Positions 50,839 through 59,171 of a DNA stretch of 64,000 nucleotides are shown here, piece after piece. The stretch covers positions 44,746,284 to 44,810,283 of the forward strand of contig OX457050.1 in assembly GCA_949752735.1 (NCBI GenBank), given 5' to 3'. The notes beneath the pieces are model-generated. The model saw only the letters and a list, made by a program, of their open reading frames with translations, had not been told where the DNA came from and did not search any database. The translations under genes and the position numbers were made by a program. Every line of letters begins with the position of its first letter. Position 1 is the stretch's first letter. The DNA is from Lumbricus terrestris. Its lineage: Eukaryota; Annelida; Clitellata; Crassiclitellata; Lumbricidae.

Positions 50839-51717
50839 TTACACAGACATGTTCATAGCAAGCTTTGAATGGCATTTGTAGTCTTCAATAATAAAATCAG
50901 ATTCTTCAAAATCTTCTAGTTTCTCATATTTTTTATTTTCATTCAAACGAAGTTTAGGAAATATATAAGGAACACGTTCAATTTGTATTGAGAGTTGATC
51001 AATATGATCTTTATACACATGGTAATCCCCTAAAAAGTGGATGTATTCGTATGGCTCTAATCCTGTAAGCTTCGCAACAATAACAGTTAGAATAGAATAA
51101 CTCAAAATATTAAATGGAACTCCAAGTCCTAAATCTCCACTGCGCTGGTACATTATACAGCTTAATTTATTCCCATACACTTTAAATTGATATAAACAAT
51201 GGCATGGGGGCAATGCCATCTCATCCAATTGTGAAGGATTCCATGAGCATACAATTAATCTCCTGGATTCTTTGTTGTTTTTTATTTCATTTATCACATT
51301 TTGGAGTTGATCAATTCCTTGATTTTCATAATCGTCATGGCATGTTTTGTATTTAGCACCTGCATGCCTCCACTGAAAGCCATAAATTGGCCCAAGATCG
51401 CCTGGTGCTCTGTCAATTCCAATCTTTTTAAAATATTCTGCTGTAGAGTTACCTGTCCATATTTTAACATTCTGTTTTAATAAAATTTGATTATCTGTCT
51501 GTCCTTTAATAAAAAAAAGCAGCTCCTTAAGTATTGATCGATATGCAGTTTGTTTAGTGGTTAACAACGGAATTGTGTTGTTTTCTAATGAGAACCTCAT
51601 CATAGCGCCAAATAAAGAATATGTTCCTGTTCCGGTACGATCGGCCGAAAATGTTCCCTTAGTCATGCAATCTTTAACAAGTTTCAAGTATTGCTGCTCT
51701 TCAAGATTTTCTTCCAT
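50839..51717 (-). CDS. TS: thymidylate synthase
   Basis: A 292-residue ThyA-type enzyme making dTMP from dUMP with methylene-THF. QYLKLVKDCMTKGTFSADRTGTGTYS opens the family core, with R of ADRTGTGT binding phosphate. PLLTTKQTAYRSILKELLFF, GPIYGFQWRHAGAKY and ALPPCHCLYQFKV (catalytic Cys in PPCHCLYQF) follow, then QRSGDLGLGVPFNI and YHVYKDHIDQL. The C-terminus ends in KCHSKLAMNMSV, matching the folate-closing tail PxxxM(A/S)V. I chose ATG 51717, with TGAACCCTTCAAT upstream; the TTG frame is 12 codons longer. It is same-strand with SHMT, which supplies its cofactor. Confidence 0.96.
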   Translation of the reverse strand: MEENLEEQQYLKLVKDCMTKGTFSADRTGTGTYSLFGAMMRFSLENNTIPLLTTKQTAYRSILKELLFFIKGQTDNQILLKQNVKIWTGNSTAEYFKKIGIDRAPGDLGPIYGFQWRHAGAKYKTCHDDYENQGIDQLQNVINEIKNNKESRRLIVCSWNPSQLDEMALPPCHCLYQFKVYGNKLSCIMYQRSGDLGLGVPFNILSYSILTVIVAKLTGLEPYEYIHFLGDYHVYKDHIDQLSIQIERVPYIFPKLRLNENKKYEKLEDFEESDFIIEDYKCHSKLAMNMSV

Positions 51718-51934
51718 ATTGAAGGGTTCAGCGGACAGAATATTTATTGCCAAACTTTGAACATCCTAAACATAAGATTTTAGCCATTTCATTATCATGT
51801 ATTTGCTAAGACACATCAAAATATAAATGGACATGGCGTCATAAATGTACAAACCAAATAATTGTTCTAAGAATCAATAAATTATGAATGATAAATTATG
51901 CAAAGTCACAAATTATTTTGTACTAACTAATCTA

Positions 51935-52164
51935 ACTATTTAAATAATGTTGAATTTATTACTATTTAAATAATGTTGAATTTATTACTATTTAAATAAT
52001 GTTGAATTTGTTATAATTTAAATAATGTTGAATTTATTACTATTTAAATAATGTTGAATTTGTTATAATTTAAATAATGTTGAATTTATTACTATTTAAA
52101 TAATGTTGAATTTATTACTATTTAAATAATGTTGAATTTATTACTATTTAAATATATTTTAATT
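51935..52164. repeat. 26-bp tandem array, about 8.5 copies
   Basis: The unit ACTATTTAAATAATGTTGAA plus TTTATT is repeated from 51935. Copies alternate between an ACTATTT...TATT form and an ATAATTT...form, some ending in TTTGTT, giving a higher-order pattern. Each holds the palindrome ATTTAAAT. It sits between SHMT and TS, that is, 3' of SHMT and 5' of TS. Confidence 0.93.
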
Positions 52165-52251
52165 TATAACATGATATTTATACTTCAGATAAAACGTTTT
52201 GCCAAATTTTTAATAAATATAATTATATTAGGTAAATTATTTCAAATAAAT

Positions 52252-53619
52252 TTATTTAGAAGACTCAATTCTAAAATCAAATAATGGAATTGGAAAATCA
52301 TCAATAAGCAATGCTATCTGCTTTTTTAAAGATTTTACTCTTGAATCACTTGTAACCAAAATTTCAAATTCGTCTTTAGAACCATTTGCTTTCATAGCAA
52401 GATCCTTGGCAATTAAAATGGCGGTATCAAGAAATTCTGCTACGTTAGTAAATTCTTTCTCTTTAAATCCTCTGGTGGTAAGTGCAGGCGTTCCAAGACG
52501 AATTCCAGATGGATTGAACATTGATACATCACTTGATATAGCATTTCTGTTGATAACTATATCTGCCAATTCACATGTTCTTTCGATAAAGGATCCATTT
52601 CCGCTTCCAACATCCATTAAAATTAAATGGCAGTCCGTTCCACCAGTCACAATTGAATGTCCTCTTTTTTCAAGTTCTTTTGCTAAATGCTTTGCATTTA
52701 TAAGAACCTGATTGCAATAAGTTTTATATTCGAAAGTGCTTGCTTGTTTCAATGCTGTACAAAGAGCTGCAATTTGATGGTTGTGAGGACCTCCGTGTAA
52801 TCCAGGAAATACTGCACTGTCAATTTGCTTTTTGACATTGATTGGGTTTCCGGCAATAAATTTTACTTTTCGATAGAAAATCATTCCCGAACGGGGACCT
52901 CTCAATAGCTTGTGCGTTGTTGTAGTCACAACATCGCAATAGTCAAATGCATTTTTCATTAGTCCTGTGGCTACGAATCCAGAAATATGAGAGATATCTG
53001 CCATTAAATATTTTTCTCCTGCAATGTTCCTTAATCTTACATAATCAAAATCTCTAGAATAGGCACTGCCACCACATATTAAAAGATCCGGATCAAATTC
53101 TTTTGCTTGATTCTCCAATGCATTGTAATCAATTAAATGGTCTTTCCCACAAAAATAGCTTTGTGACGTAAAAAATATTGAAGATGCCGATACTTTTCTT
53201 GTTTTGGTTTGATGGCCGTGTGTTAAATGTCCTCCGTGACTCAAACTTAGTCCCATGATTTTGCCACCGGGTGGAAGAAGACCTACGTACACAGAAAGAT
53301 TAGCCGTTGAACCAGAAAGAGGTTGGACATTAACATCCCATATGCTGGGGTCTAGATTAAATAGCAATAATGCACGCTGTTTGCACAACGATTCCATGGC
53401 ATCAATATTTTCATTTCCTCCATAATAACGAGCACCTATAACACCCTCCGAATATTTATTTGTAAGACAAGAACTATTTGCCTGCATTACAGCAATAGAT
53501 GTATAGTTTTCACTTGCAATTAATTCCAAGCCTCGTTTCTGTCTTACCTCTTCTCTTTTAATAATATCATATAGCTCAGGATCTATTTTATCTATTGATT
53601 CATTCATAAAGCTTTCCAT
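52252..53619 (-). CDS. SHMT: serine hydroxymethyltransferase
   Basis: A 455-residue PLP enzyme converting serine and THF to glycine and methylene-THF, the cofactor of the adjacent TS. LELIASENYTSIAVMQANSSCLTNKYSEG, RYYGGNENIDAMESLC and MGLSLSHGGHLTHGH are classic. The PLP lysine lies in VVTTTTHKLLRGPRSGMIF. PGLHGGPHNHQIAALC and RLGTPALTTRG complete the fold. Length is normal for the cytosolic form, with no mitochondrial presequence, as expected for a microsporidian. ATG 53619 follows CTAAACCCTTAA (CCC box). Confidence 0.96.
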   Translation of the reverse strand: MESFMNESIDKIDPELYDIIKREEVRQKRGLELIASENYTSIAVMQANSSCLTNKYSEGVIGARYYGGNENIDAMESLCKQRALLLFNLDPSIWDVNVQPLSGSTANLSVYVGLLPPGGKIMGLSLSHGGHLTHGHQTKTRKVSASSIFFTSQSYFCGKDHLIDYNALENQAKEFDPDLLICGGSAYSRDFDYVRLRNIAGEKYLMADISHISGFVATGLMKNAFDYCDVVTTTTHKLLRGPRSGMIFYRKVKFIAGNPINVKKQIDSAVFPGLHGGPHNHQIAALCTALKQASTFEYKTYCNQVLINAKHLAKELEKRGHSIVTGGTDCHLILMDVGSGNGSFIERTCELADIVINRNAISSDVSMFNPSGIRLGTPALTTRGFKEKEFTNVAEFLDTAILIAKDLAMKANGSKDEFEILVTSDSRVKSLKKQIALLIDDFPIPLFDFRIESSK

Positions 53620-53856
53620 TTAAGGGTTTAGTTTATGGATCATAAATTTAATTAATTATCCCACTATGAAGGAACATATTATAAGATTCTTGACGGTTCG
53701 TTGCAGTGTTTTGAATTCAATTAAACATTTAGATTTAATTTGTTTTATAATTCTTTGAAATCCATAATATAAAAAAACAGCATATTTTATTATAATCACA
53801 TTTATTTGTCATGGCCGAAAACTTAACATTGCATATATCATGTTGAATTGGATGTA

Positions 53857-54015
53857 CTATTCATTGCGATCATTAAATCTACTAAATATAGTTTTATGTT
53901 GCATAAATGGATTTTCCTTGAAAAAATGCACACTCAACTTTTTATCAACAAATGCATTGATTTCTTTTAAAATGATTTCTTCTTGTGATTCCTTTGATTG
54001 TACTTTTCGTAGCAT
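53857..54015 (-). CDS. small protein, unknown (52 aa)
   Basis: A short intact frame, MLRKVQSKESQEEIILKEIN to the stop at 53857. Its ATG (54015) is directly preceded by TTTTTAATACCC, the CCC-box context shared by most genes here. Composition is coding-like: charged, a predicted N-terminal helix (residues 5-30), no membrane segment. It lies between SHMT and the FCP1-like gene, same strand as both. No family recognised. Confidence 0.55.
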   Translation of the reverse strand: MLRKVQSKESQEEIILKEINAFVDKKLSVHFFKENPFMQHKTIFSRFNDRNE

Positions 54016-54147
54016 GGGTATTAAAAATTTAATAGTTAGTAGCATTTTATATTTTTAAATAACAATTATATTTAAGAAAAATATAAAACTGAATATTAAA
54101 AAACTTTTTATTGGCATATTTTTTAATTATTTTTTAAATTCAATAAA

Positions 54148-55437
54148 TTAGATTCGGTAATCGTTAAGAATAAATGGACCAATATCAACAAACTTGCGTT
54201 TATAAAGACACTCCATTAACCATTCAAATGATAAATTTACAATTTTTAAAAATTTTGCTATTTCTGAATTGCAAATTGTATATACTTCATTATTATCATT
54301 TTGTAGCTTTTCTAAATCAACCACCGTTCCTCCGAGAAAACAAATATATCCATGAAATTGGGGACTACAGACAAATCGGAATCCTGTAAGAACCCCGAGT
54401 CTAATTATTTGTCTGACATCTGCATCTCCTTCAACACGTTTATGAAAATATGTGATATGTGCTTTTTTCAAAAGGTGGACCATCTTTTTAAGTTCAATAT
54501 CTTTTTTGCAATTTCCTGTTTGTTTTGCATCTGAGATCTTTTCTGATTCTTCTGCTTTATAAAGAATCTCTAGTGTATCGTTTACAGATGGTGGAAGTGT
54601 CATGTTCACTGATTGTTCCACACATTCGCTGTAGCTTTCTGAAATATCTATTTGGGTCTTTTGAAGAGATTCCTTTTGAAGGTCTTCAATGGCCTTATTT
54701 ATAAATTCTGTGGAGGTTTCGGGTGTTGGATGCACAGACAATGTCGTAGGATCATCAATAAGAGCAGGATCGTTAATATCTATAAAATTGAAATAAAAAA
54801 AAGGTTTAATTGGTATAACATTTGTGCAAAATTCCCATACATCCAATCGGTCATCAAGAATTAGTATGTTATTAAAGACCGTTGTAATTCGTTGAATTGA
54901 CTTACTCAGACTATTGAGATTCTCACATCGTGTTACAATTCTATCTCCAAAAAATTTACCGCTGGGATCTAAAAATTCTATAATCTTTTCTGCGTATGCT
55001 CTTGTTCCCATCGTATATACATGCATTTCATACAACCGTCTAAGCTTTTTAAGAAACATAGAAAGATATGGTCTGCGTTTGACAAAAAAATTGGTCCCAT
55101 CTAGATAAAAGGATGTGTCGTAGCTACTTCCATCAACATAATCTACGGTTGTGTGAAGCAAAGTTTGATCCAAATCTAATACCAAAATCAATTTTTTGCT
55201 TTTATCAAGTTTATCTGCAGCAATTTGACAATCTTTATCTGCCTCTTCCTGAGTTTGAAGTATTCTATCTGTATTATGAGTTGCTGTAATTAATTTTGTT
55301 GGGTCTAAGATTTCCTTCCCGCATTTTGCACAAAGGCTATCCATTCTTAGAGAGTGATCGCACTCCAAAAGCTGTGAAGAGATTTCTTGTTCCCACAGTT
55401 CCAAGTCCTTATCTTCACTCTCAGAATTTTGTATCAT
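54148..55437 (-). CDS. FCP1: FCP1-like RNA polymerase II CTD phosphatase
   Basis: A 429-residue phosphatase that recycles pol II by dephosphorylating the CTD. N-terminal CDHSLRMDSLCAKCGKEI matches the Cys/His segment of Fcp1. The FCPH domain (about 85-230) has the DxDxT signature LVLDLDQTLLHT, RPYLSMFLKKL, MGTRAYAEKIIEFLDP and the second acidic motif NILILDDRLDVW. A BRCT domain fills the C-terminus (about 315-425: LKKAHITYFHK, GYICFLGGTVVDLEKL, SFEWLMECLYKRK). This is the full Fcp1 architecture, shortened. ATG 55437 follows TTTTACCCTTGA; its start is 24 bp from that of the divergent Tfb4 gene. Confidence 0.92.
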   Translation of the reverse strand: MIQNSESEDKDLELWEQEISSQLLECDHSLRMDSLCAKCGKEILDPTKLITATHNTDRILQTQEEADKDCQIAADKLDKSKKLILVLDLDQTLLHTTVDYVDGSSYDTSFYLDGTNFFVKRRPYLSMFLKKLRRLYEMHVYTMGTRAYAEKIIEFLDPSGKFFGDRIVTRCENLNSLSKSIQRITTVFNNILILDDRLDVWEFCTNVIPIKPFFYFNFIDINDPALIDDPTTLSVHPTPETSTEFINKAIEDLQKESLQKTQIDISESYSECVEQSVNMTLPPSVNDTLEILYKAEESEKISDAKQTGNCKKDIELKKMVHLLKKAHITYFHKRVEGDADVRQIIRLGVLTGFRFVCSPQFHGYICFLGGTVVDLEKLQNDNNEVYTICNSEIAKFLKIVNLSFEWLMECLYKRKFVDIGPFILNDYRI

Positions 55438-55461
55438 TCAAGGGTAAAAGAATACCTCCCT
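55438..55461. promoter_or_regulatory. 24-bp bidirectional promoter with two CCC boxes
   Basis: The entire space between the divergent FCP1 and Tfb4 start codons. It holds a CCC box for each: CTTTTACCCTTGA read leftward and ATACCTCCC read rightward. Both promoters must extend into the opposite coding sequences or be minimal. Confidence 0.65.
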
Positions 55462-56091
55462 ATGAAGAGAAATATGTTGGAGACAATCATTTTACTTGAA
55501 TTGTCTTTAAAGACTCCAGAAGCATATTTATACAGTATGCATGCGTTTATTAAGGCTATATCGACATGTTCTTATGATTCTCAAACCATAATTATACAAA
55601 AAGGCAAAAGATTCAATCTTAGTGCAGATGCTTTAATTGAGACGCTTGAGTTGATTGGGACTTCAGAAATAGCACCCAGTGATTTAGGACTTTCAATTCT
55701 TTTGAATCCTTCTAGAATTGTTATATTCACCTGTTCAGGCGCATTTAATGGAGAGGATAGTGAATATTTAAAATATTTAAAATGCTCATTTGCGGCACAA
55801 AAGAAAGCACTTAAAATTCATGTTTTTGATATGAGCAATCAAAATAATCAACTTGCTAAATATTTATCTTATGGAACAGGAGGTATATATGCAACAGAAC
55901 TGTATGGACTCTTACAGATGGTTTCAAGTTCACCTCCTACCCATATAGAACATATATTTCAAATTAAATGCCTATGTTGTACTAACCCAATAGATCAGGG
56001 GTTGTGCTGTCCAATATGCCTAGCAATATATTGCAAACATGTACCTATTTGCAAGCATTGTAAGACACGATTTGCACTTGAAAGATCCTGA
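55462..56091 (+). CDS. TFB4: TFIIH subunit Tfb4/p34
   Basis: A 209-residue Tfb4/p34, part of the TFIIH core used in pol II initiation and nucleotide-excision repair. The N-terminal vWA-like domain begins ETIILLELS and has LGLSILLNPSRIVIFTCSG, KIHVFDMSNQNNQLAKYLSYGTGGIY (family: DLGxxxxFLQQASxxTGGxY). The C-terminal C4 zinc module is CLCCTNPIDQGLCCPICLAI, then CKHCKTRF. Shorter than yeast Tfb4 (338). I chose ATG 55462, directly after ACCTCCC; a second ATG four codons later is possible, and the frame extends upstream only to a TTG. Confidence 0.9.
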   Translation: MKRNMLETIILLELSLKTPEAYLYSMHAFIKAISTCSYDSQTIIIQKGKRFNLSADALIETLELIGTSEIAPSDLGLSILLNPSRIVIFTCSGAFNGEDSEYLKYLKCSFAAQKKALKIHVFDMSNQNNQLAKYLSYGTGGIYATELYGLLQMVSSSPPTHIEHIFQIKCLCCTNPIDQGLCCPICLAIYCKHVPICKHCKTRFALERS

Positions 56092-56359
56092 ATCTCACAT
56101 CTCAAAAGATTACTGGCAACTTTAGATAAAAACAATGCAATAAAATATTTATTTATAGATTTTTATGAAGTTACGATGAAGAATATTTTTGTGAAGCATT
56201 TAACATTTTTTAATAAGATTTAAATGACATTTATAATTTCAAAATACCATAGTAAATTATTTACTAGTTTTATAATATAATAATACAAATTTCAATACTT
56301 TATACCTAAACATTATGAATACAATTAACTATACGTTGTTTAACTTAATATACTTTCTA

Positions 56360-57454
56360 TTATTTAGAGTATAATCTACTCACTACATATAATCCTCCGG
56401 TGGTTTTAATCAACATCCTGATCTTATTAATATCAAATAATTCTAAAATATCTGAATTTTCTACGTTTGTAATATCAAACCCTAAATTAATGACTGCTAC
56501 TTTTGGCCAATAACCCCAATGACGCTCTATAAACGGAATGTTTGCTGTTAAAATACAAAGTAGATCAGGATATTCCTTAAGGCACACTTTTGCTTGTAGC
56601 ACTCCTATCTCTACAAGAAAATCGACCAAGGCATCAGATAAGTTGCTCGAAAATATATCTGCCGATATTTTATTTAAAGTAGATATATGGAAATCAATAA
56701 TTTTGTTAAGAGCTTTCGTAATTTCATTTTCTTTTGATAACGTATAAAACGTAAAAAGTCCTCGGAATCGTGAAATCTCGATAAAACCTTTGTTTGGCGT
56801 GTGTATTACAGAGTATTGTAAAATGTTGTTTTTAAAACCGTTGCCGTATCTTGATTTTACAATATTGACAAGCTCCATGCATTTTGAAAAAATTTTCATA
56901 TCCAAATATATTGATATATCAAAATCCAAAAAATATACATTTTCAAACTCTGTAATACGTGAATCGACATGCTGATTAAAATTATAGTTGAATGGACTAA
57001 ATATTATGTGTGCGTTCTGATGTTCAATAAGGCATTGGATTTGACCAGCTGATTGTATTTCTAAATTTCCATAGTATGGAGATGGTTTAAATACGCCTAC
57101 CATAGAATGTTTAAGTTGGTTATTGAATATTCCAAGTCCTACATCCTTAGATCCTATGATAACAGCATCGGGAACAATTGAATTTCGTGTGTTACTAAAT
57201 AAGCCTTGTGATATATAATTTTCTAAACGTTGTATTTTTTTGTCAAACATTATGTTTTTATATAGTATAATTAACCAATACAATGTTATTAAAATACTGT
57301 TCCAATATAGTCTTATATTATTGTACTTAAATATACTCCGTTGTGAAATCACTTTTGTTCGTATATTGTTGTGCTGGTTTCTATTTGATGAATTAATTTC
57401 TATTGAGGGTGTTTTTCTACTTCTTGATTTGGATATATAAAAATTTTTAGACAT
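56360..57454 (-). CDS. single-pass membrane protein, unknown
   Basis: A 364-residue protein. The first 45 residues are basic and Asn/Ser-rich (KSRSRKTPSIEI), then comes one membrane segment (about 50-67, YWNSILITLYWLIILYKN), then a globular part. Topology by the positive-inside rule is N-terminus in the cytosol. The globular part has repeated hydrophobic strands (DAVIIGSKDVGLGIF, NVYFLDFDISIYLD, WPKVAVINLGFDI) but no recognised motif. ATG 57454 is directly preceded by AGGATACCC (CCC box), which supports a real gene. Confidence 0.68.
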   Translation of the reverse strand: MSKNFYISKSRSRKTPSIEINSSNRNQHNNIRTKVISQRSIFKYNNIRLYWNSILITLYWLIILYKNIMFDKKIQRLENYISQGLFSNTRNSIVPDAVIIGSKDVGLGIFNNQLKHSMVGVFKPSPYYGNLEIQSAGQIQCLIEHQNAHIIFSPFNYNFNQHVDSRITEFENVYFLDFDISIYLDMKIFSKCMELVNIVKSRYGNGFKNNILQYSVIHTPNKGFIEISRFRGLFTFYTLSKENEITKALNKIIDFHISTLNKISADIFSSNLSDALVDFLVEIGVLQAKVCLKEYPDLLCILTANIPFIERHWGYWPKVAVINLGFDITNVENSDILELFDINKIRMLIKTTGGLYVVSRLYSK

Positions 57455-57925
57455 GGGTATCCTAAAATTATTGTTACATCAATATTTTTTATTATTATAC
57501 ACTTATGGCAAAATAATATACTTTGTTCTAAATTAAATTTTAATCCTATTTCTTTCGTTATAGGTTCAATATTTTTCGGATAGGTGTATGTAATCGTTAT
57601 TTATCCATTATTAAATTTTAATTTATAAAATGAATTGAAAATTGTGGCCAAAAAAAGGAAACTATTATATAAAAACACTTTAATATAATTTGTTATAATA
57701 AAATAGCCATTTCATTGTTTATATTATACGTATTGCTGCACCCATGCAGTATTATACCACATTATTTATCACAACAAGATTGAAAATTCCTATTAAAATT
57801 TAGAATTTTTCGAGTATATGGATTTTTGACATACTGTACATAAACGTATTGTTTACATACCAAAATTCTGCCAAAACACTCCCGTATCATTCACTATTTC
57901 AATTATATTTAGAAATTTAGGCCGA
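57455..57925. other. divergent intergenic region
   Basis: About 470 bp between divergent genes. AT-rich, with no repeat or RNA seen. The left gene has its CCC box; the right gene has only GGCCGA before its ATG. Confidence 0.35.
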
Positions 57926-58735
57926 ATGCCATCAATAACATTATTGCCCATGCTATATGGCATTGATTTCTATAAAAACTTGGATAAAAAGCTATATGAA
58001 AAAGAATATTGGGAAAAGGAACTCATGCTGAAAGACATTGCACAATTACATGGATTATTACCTAGCAGCCAGAATTCTATAGAGGAATATCTTTTTGAAC
58101 AATTTATCATATCAGATAATAATACAAAGAATCTTATTCTAAAAACACTTAAAAAAATACACTATCAAGGAATGCCTGTCTCCAAATGTATTAATATAGT
58201 AAGATTTTTGCAATCGACAGATTCAACACTGCATAAGATATCCCTTGACTTTGTCGATTTATTTTATGATTTTTATGAAAACGATTTAGTTGTTATATTC
58301 TATATTCGAAATGAAGAGCGCTTCTATAAGCGATTTTCTAAAAGCACGAGATATAGAAATCTATGCCACGGATGTATATCAGACATGGAAGCTCAAAGAC
58401 CTCCAATAGGACCTGATCCTTATGAAGGATTGACAAAGTATTTTGCGAACTTTAGAATTTCTGAATTTAATTTGATTTCATCATTTGGGGGATTTAAGTC
58501 GTTTCTTATTGGTCAAAAGTTGAATTCAGACTGCACTGACCATCGTAAAATAGTAGAATATGTTATTAATTATGTTGATTCAAAAAATATTAAACAATAT
58601 CGATATAGTTCTGATACTATTCTAGATAAAATTGTAGGAATTGCACCACGGTTCAACTTGAAAATCGATGGATTACATAGAAATGAACTGTATTTGTTTC
58701 TTCAAGCAAAAATCCAAGAACTTTCTAATCCTTGA
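57926..58735 (+). CDS. conserved-looking protein, unknown
   Basis: A 269-residue, mostly helical soluble protein with no signal peptide or membrane segment. Notable segments are SIEEYLFEQFIISDNNTKNL, HYQGMPVSKCINIVRFLQ, a CxxC in NLCHGCISDMEAQRPPIGPD and LISSFGGFKSFLIGQKL. I considered Prp38 and several translation factors but found no convincing match. The frame is intact and codon use resembles neighbours, so it is likely a real gene. Confidence 0.68.
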   Translation: MPSITLLPMLYGIDFYKNLDKKLYEKEYWEKELMLKDIAQLHGLLPSSQNSIEEYLFEQFIISDNNTKNLILKTLKKIHYQGMPVSKCINIVRFLQSTDSTLHKISLDFVDLFYDFYENDLVVIFYIRNEERFYKRFSKSTRYRNLCHGCISDMEAQRPPIGPDPYEGLTKYFANFRISEFNLISSFGGFKSFLIGQKLNSDCTDHRKIVEYVINYVDSKNIKQYRYSSDTILDKIVGIAPRFNLKIDGLHRNELYLFLQAKIQELSNP

Positions 58736-58947
58736 TTAAGCTACTATGATATAGTAAAATATTTATATTATTTTTAATAAATTTTTTAAACCCATTAAAT
58801 TATTTGTATTTTTAAAAATTTATTTATTAAGAGAATTTAGATCCAATAATTTAAGTATATCATATGTTCAAAAAATATCAGTTGGTTGTTTTATTTAGTA
58901 TTTAAATAATTTAATCACCCCTATGAAAAGTAATTCTCAAAAGACAA

Positions 58948-59013
58948 TATTCCTAAATTAAAATATTCTGTTATATAAAATATTCCTATATTAAAATATT
59001 CTGTTAAATATAA
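58948..59013. repeat. 33-bp direct tandem duplication
   Basis: TATTCCTAAATTAAAATATT plus CTGTTATATAAAA, immediately repeated with three changes. It lies in the 436-bp convergent gap between the unknown gene and eIF2B-epsilon; nothing else is seen there. Confidence 0.8.
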
Positions 59014-59171
59014 TGTTTAATAGTCGATATGTTGGAAATGTATTCGTTTTGGTTGTTGTATCATCAATATTACCATTTAGTTATGTTAAAATTCAAAACA
59101 TCCCGTATCGATCTATATTAAGTCAAATATTTAACAAAATCGTCTTTTTAATTTATTTATAATTCTTCAGT

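Noticed and set aside
53666..53755. 29-codon ORF with TATCCCACT before its ATG
   Set aside because: Very short and hydrophobic at the end, and part of the sequence (AATTCAATTAAACAT, TTTTATAATTCT) also occurs near 45352, so it is more likely a dispersed AT-rich repeat.
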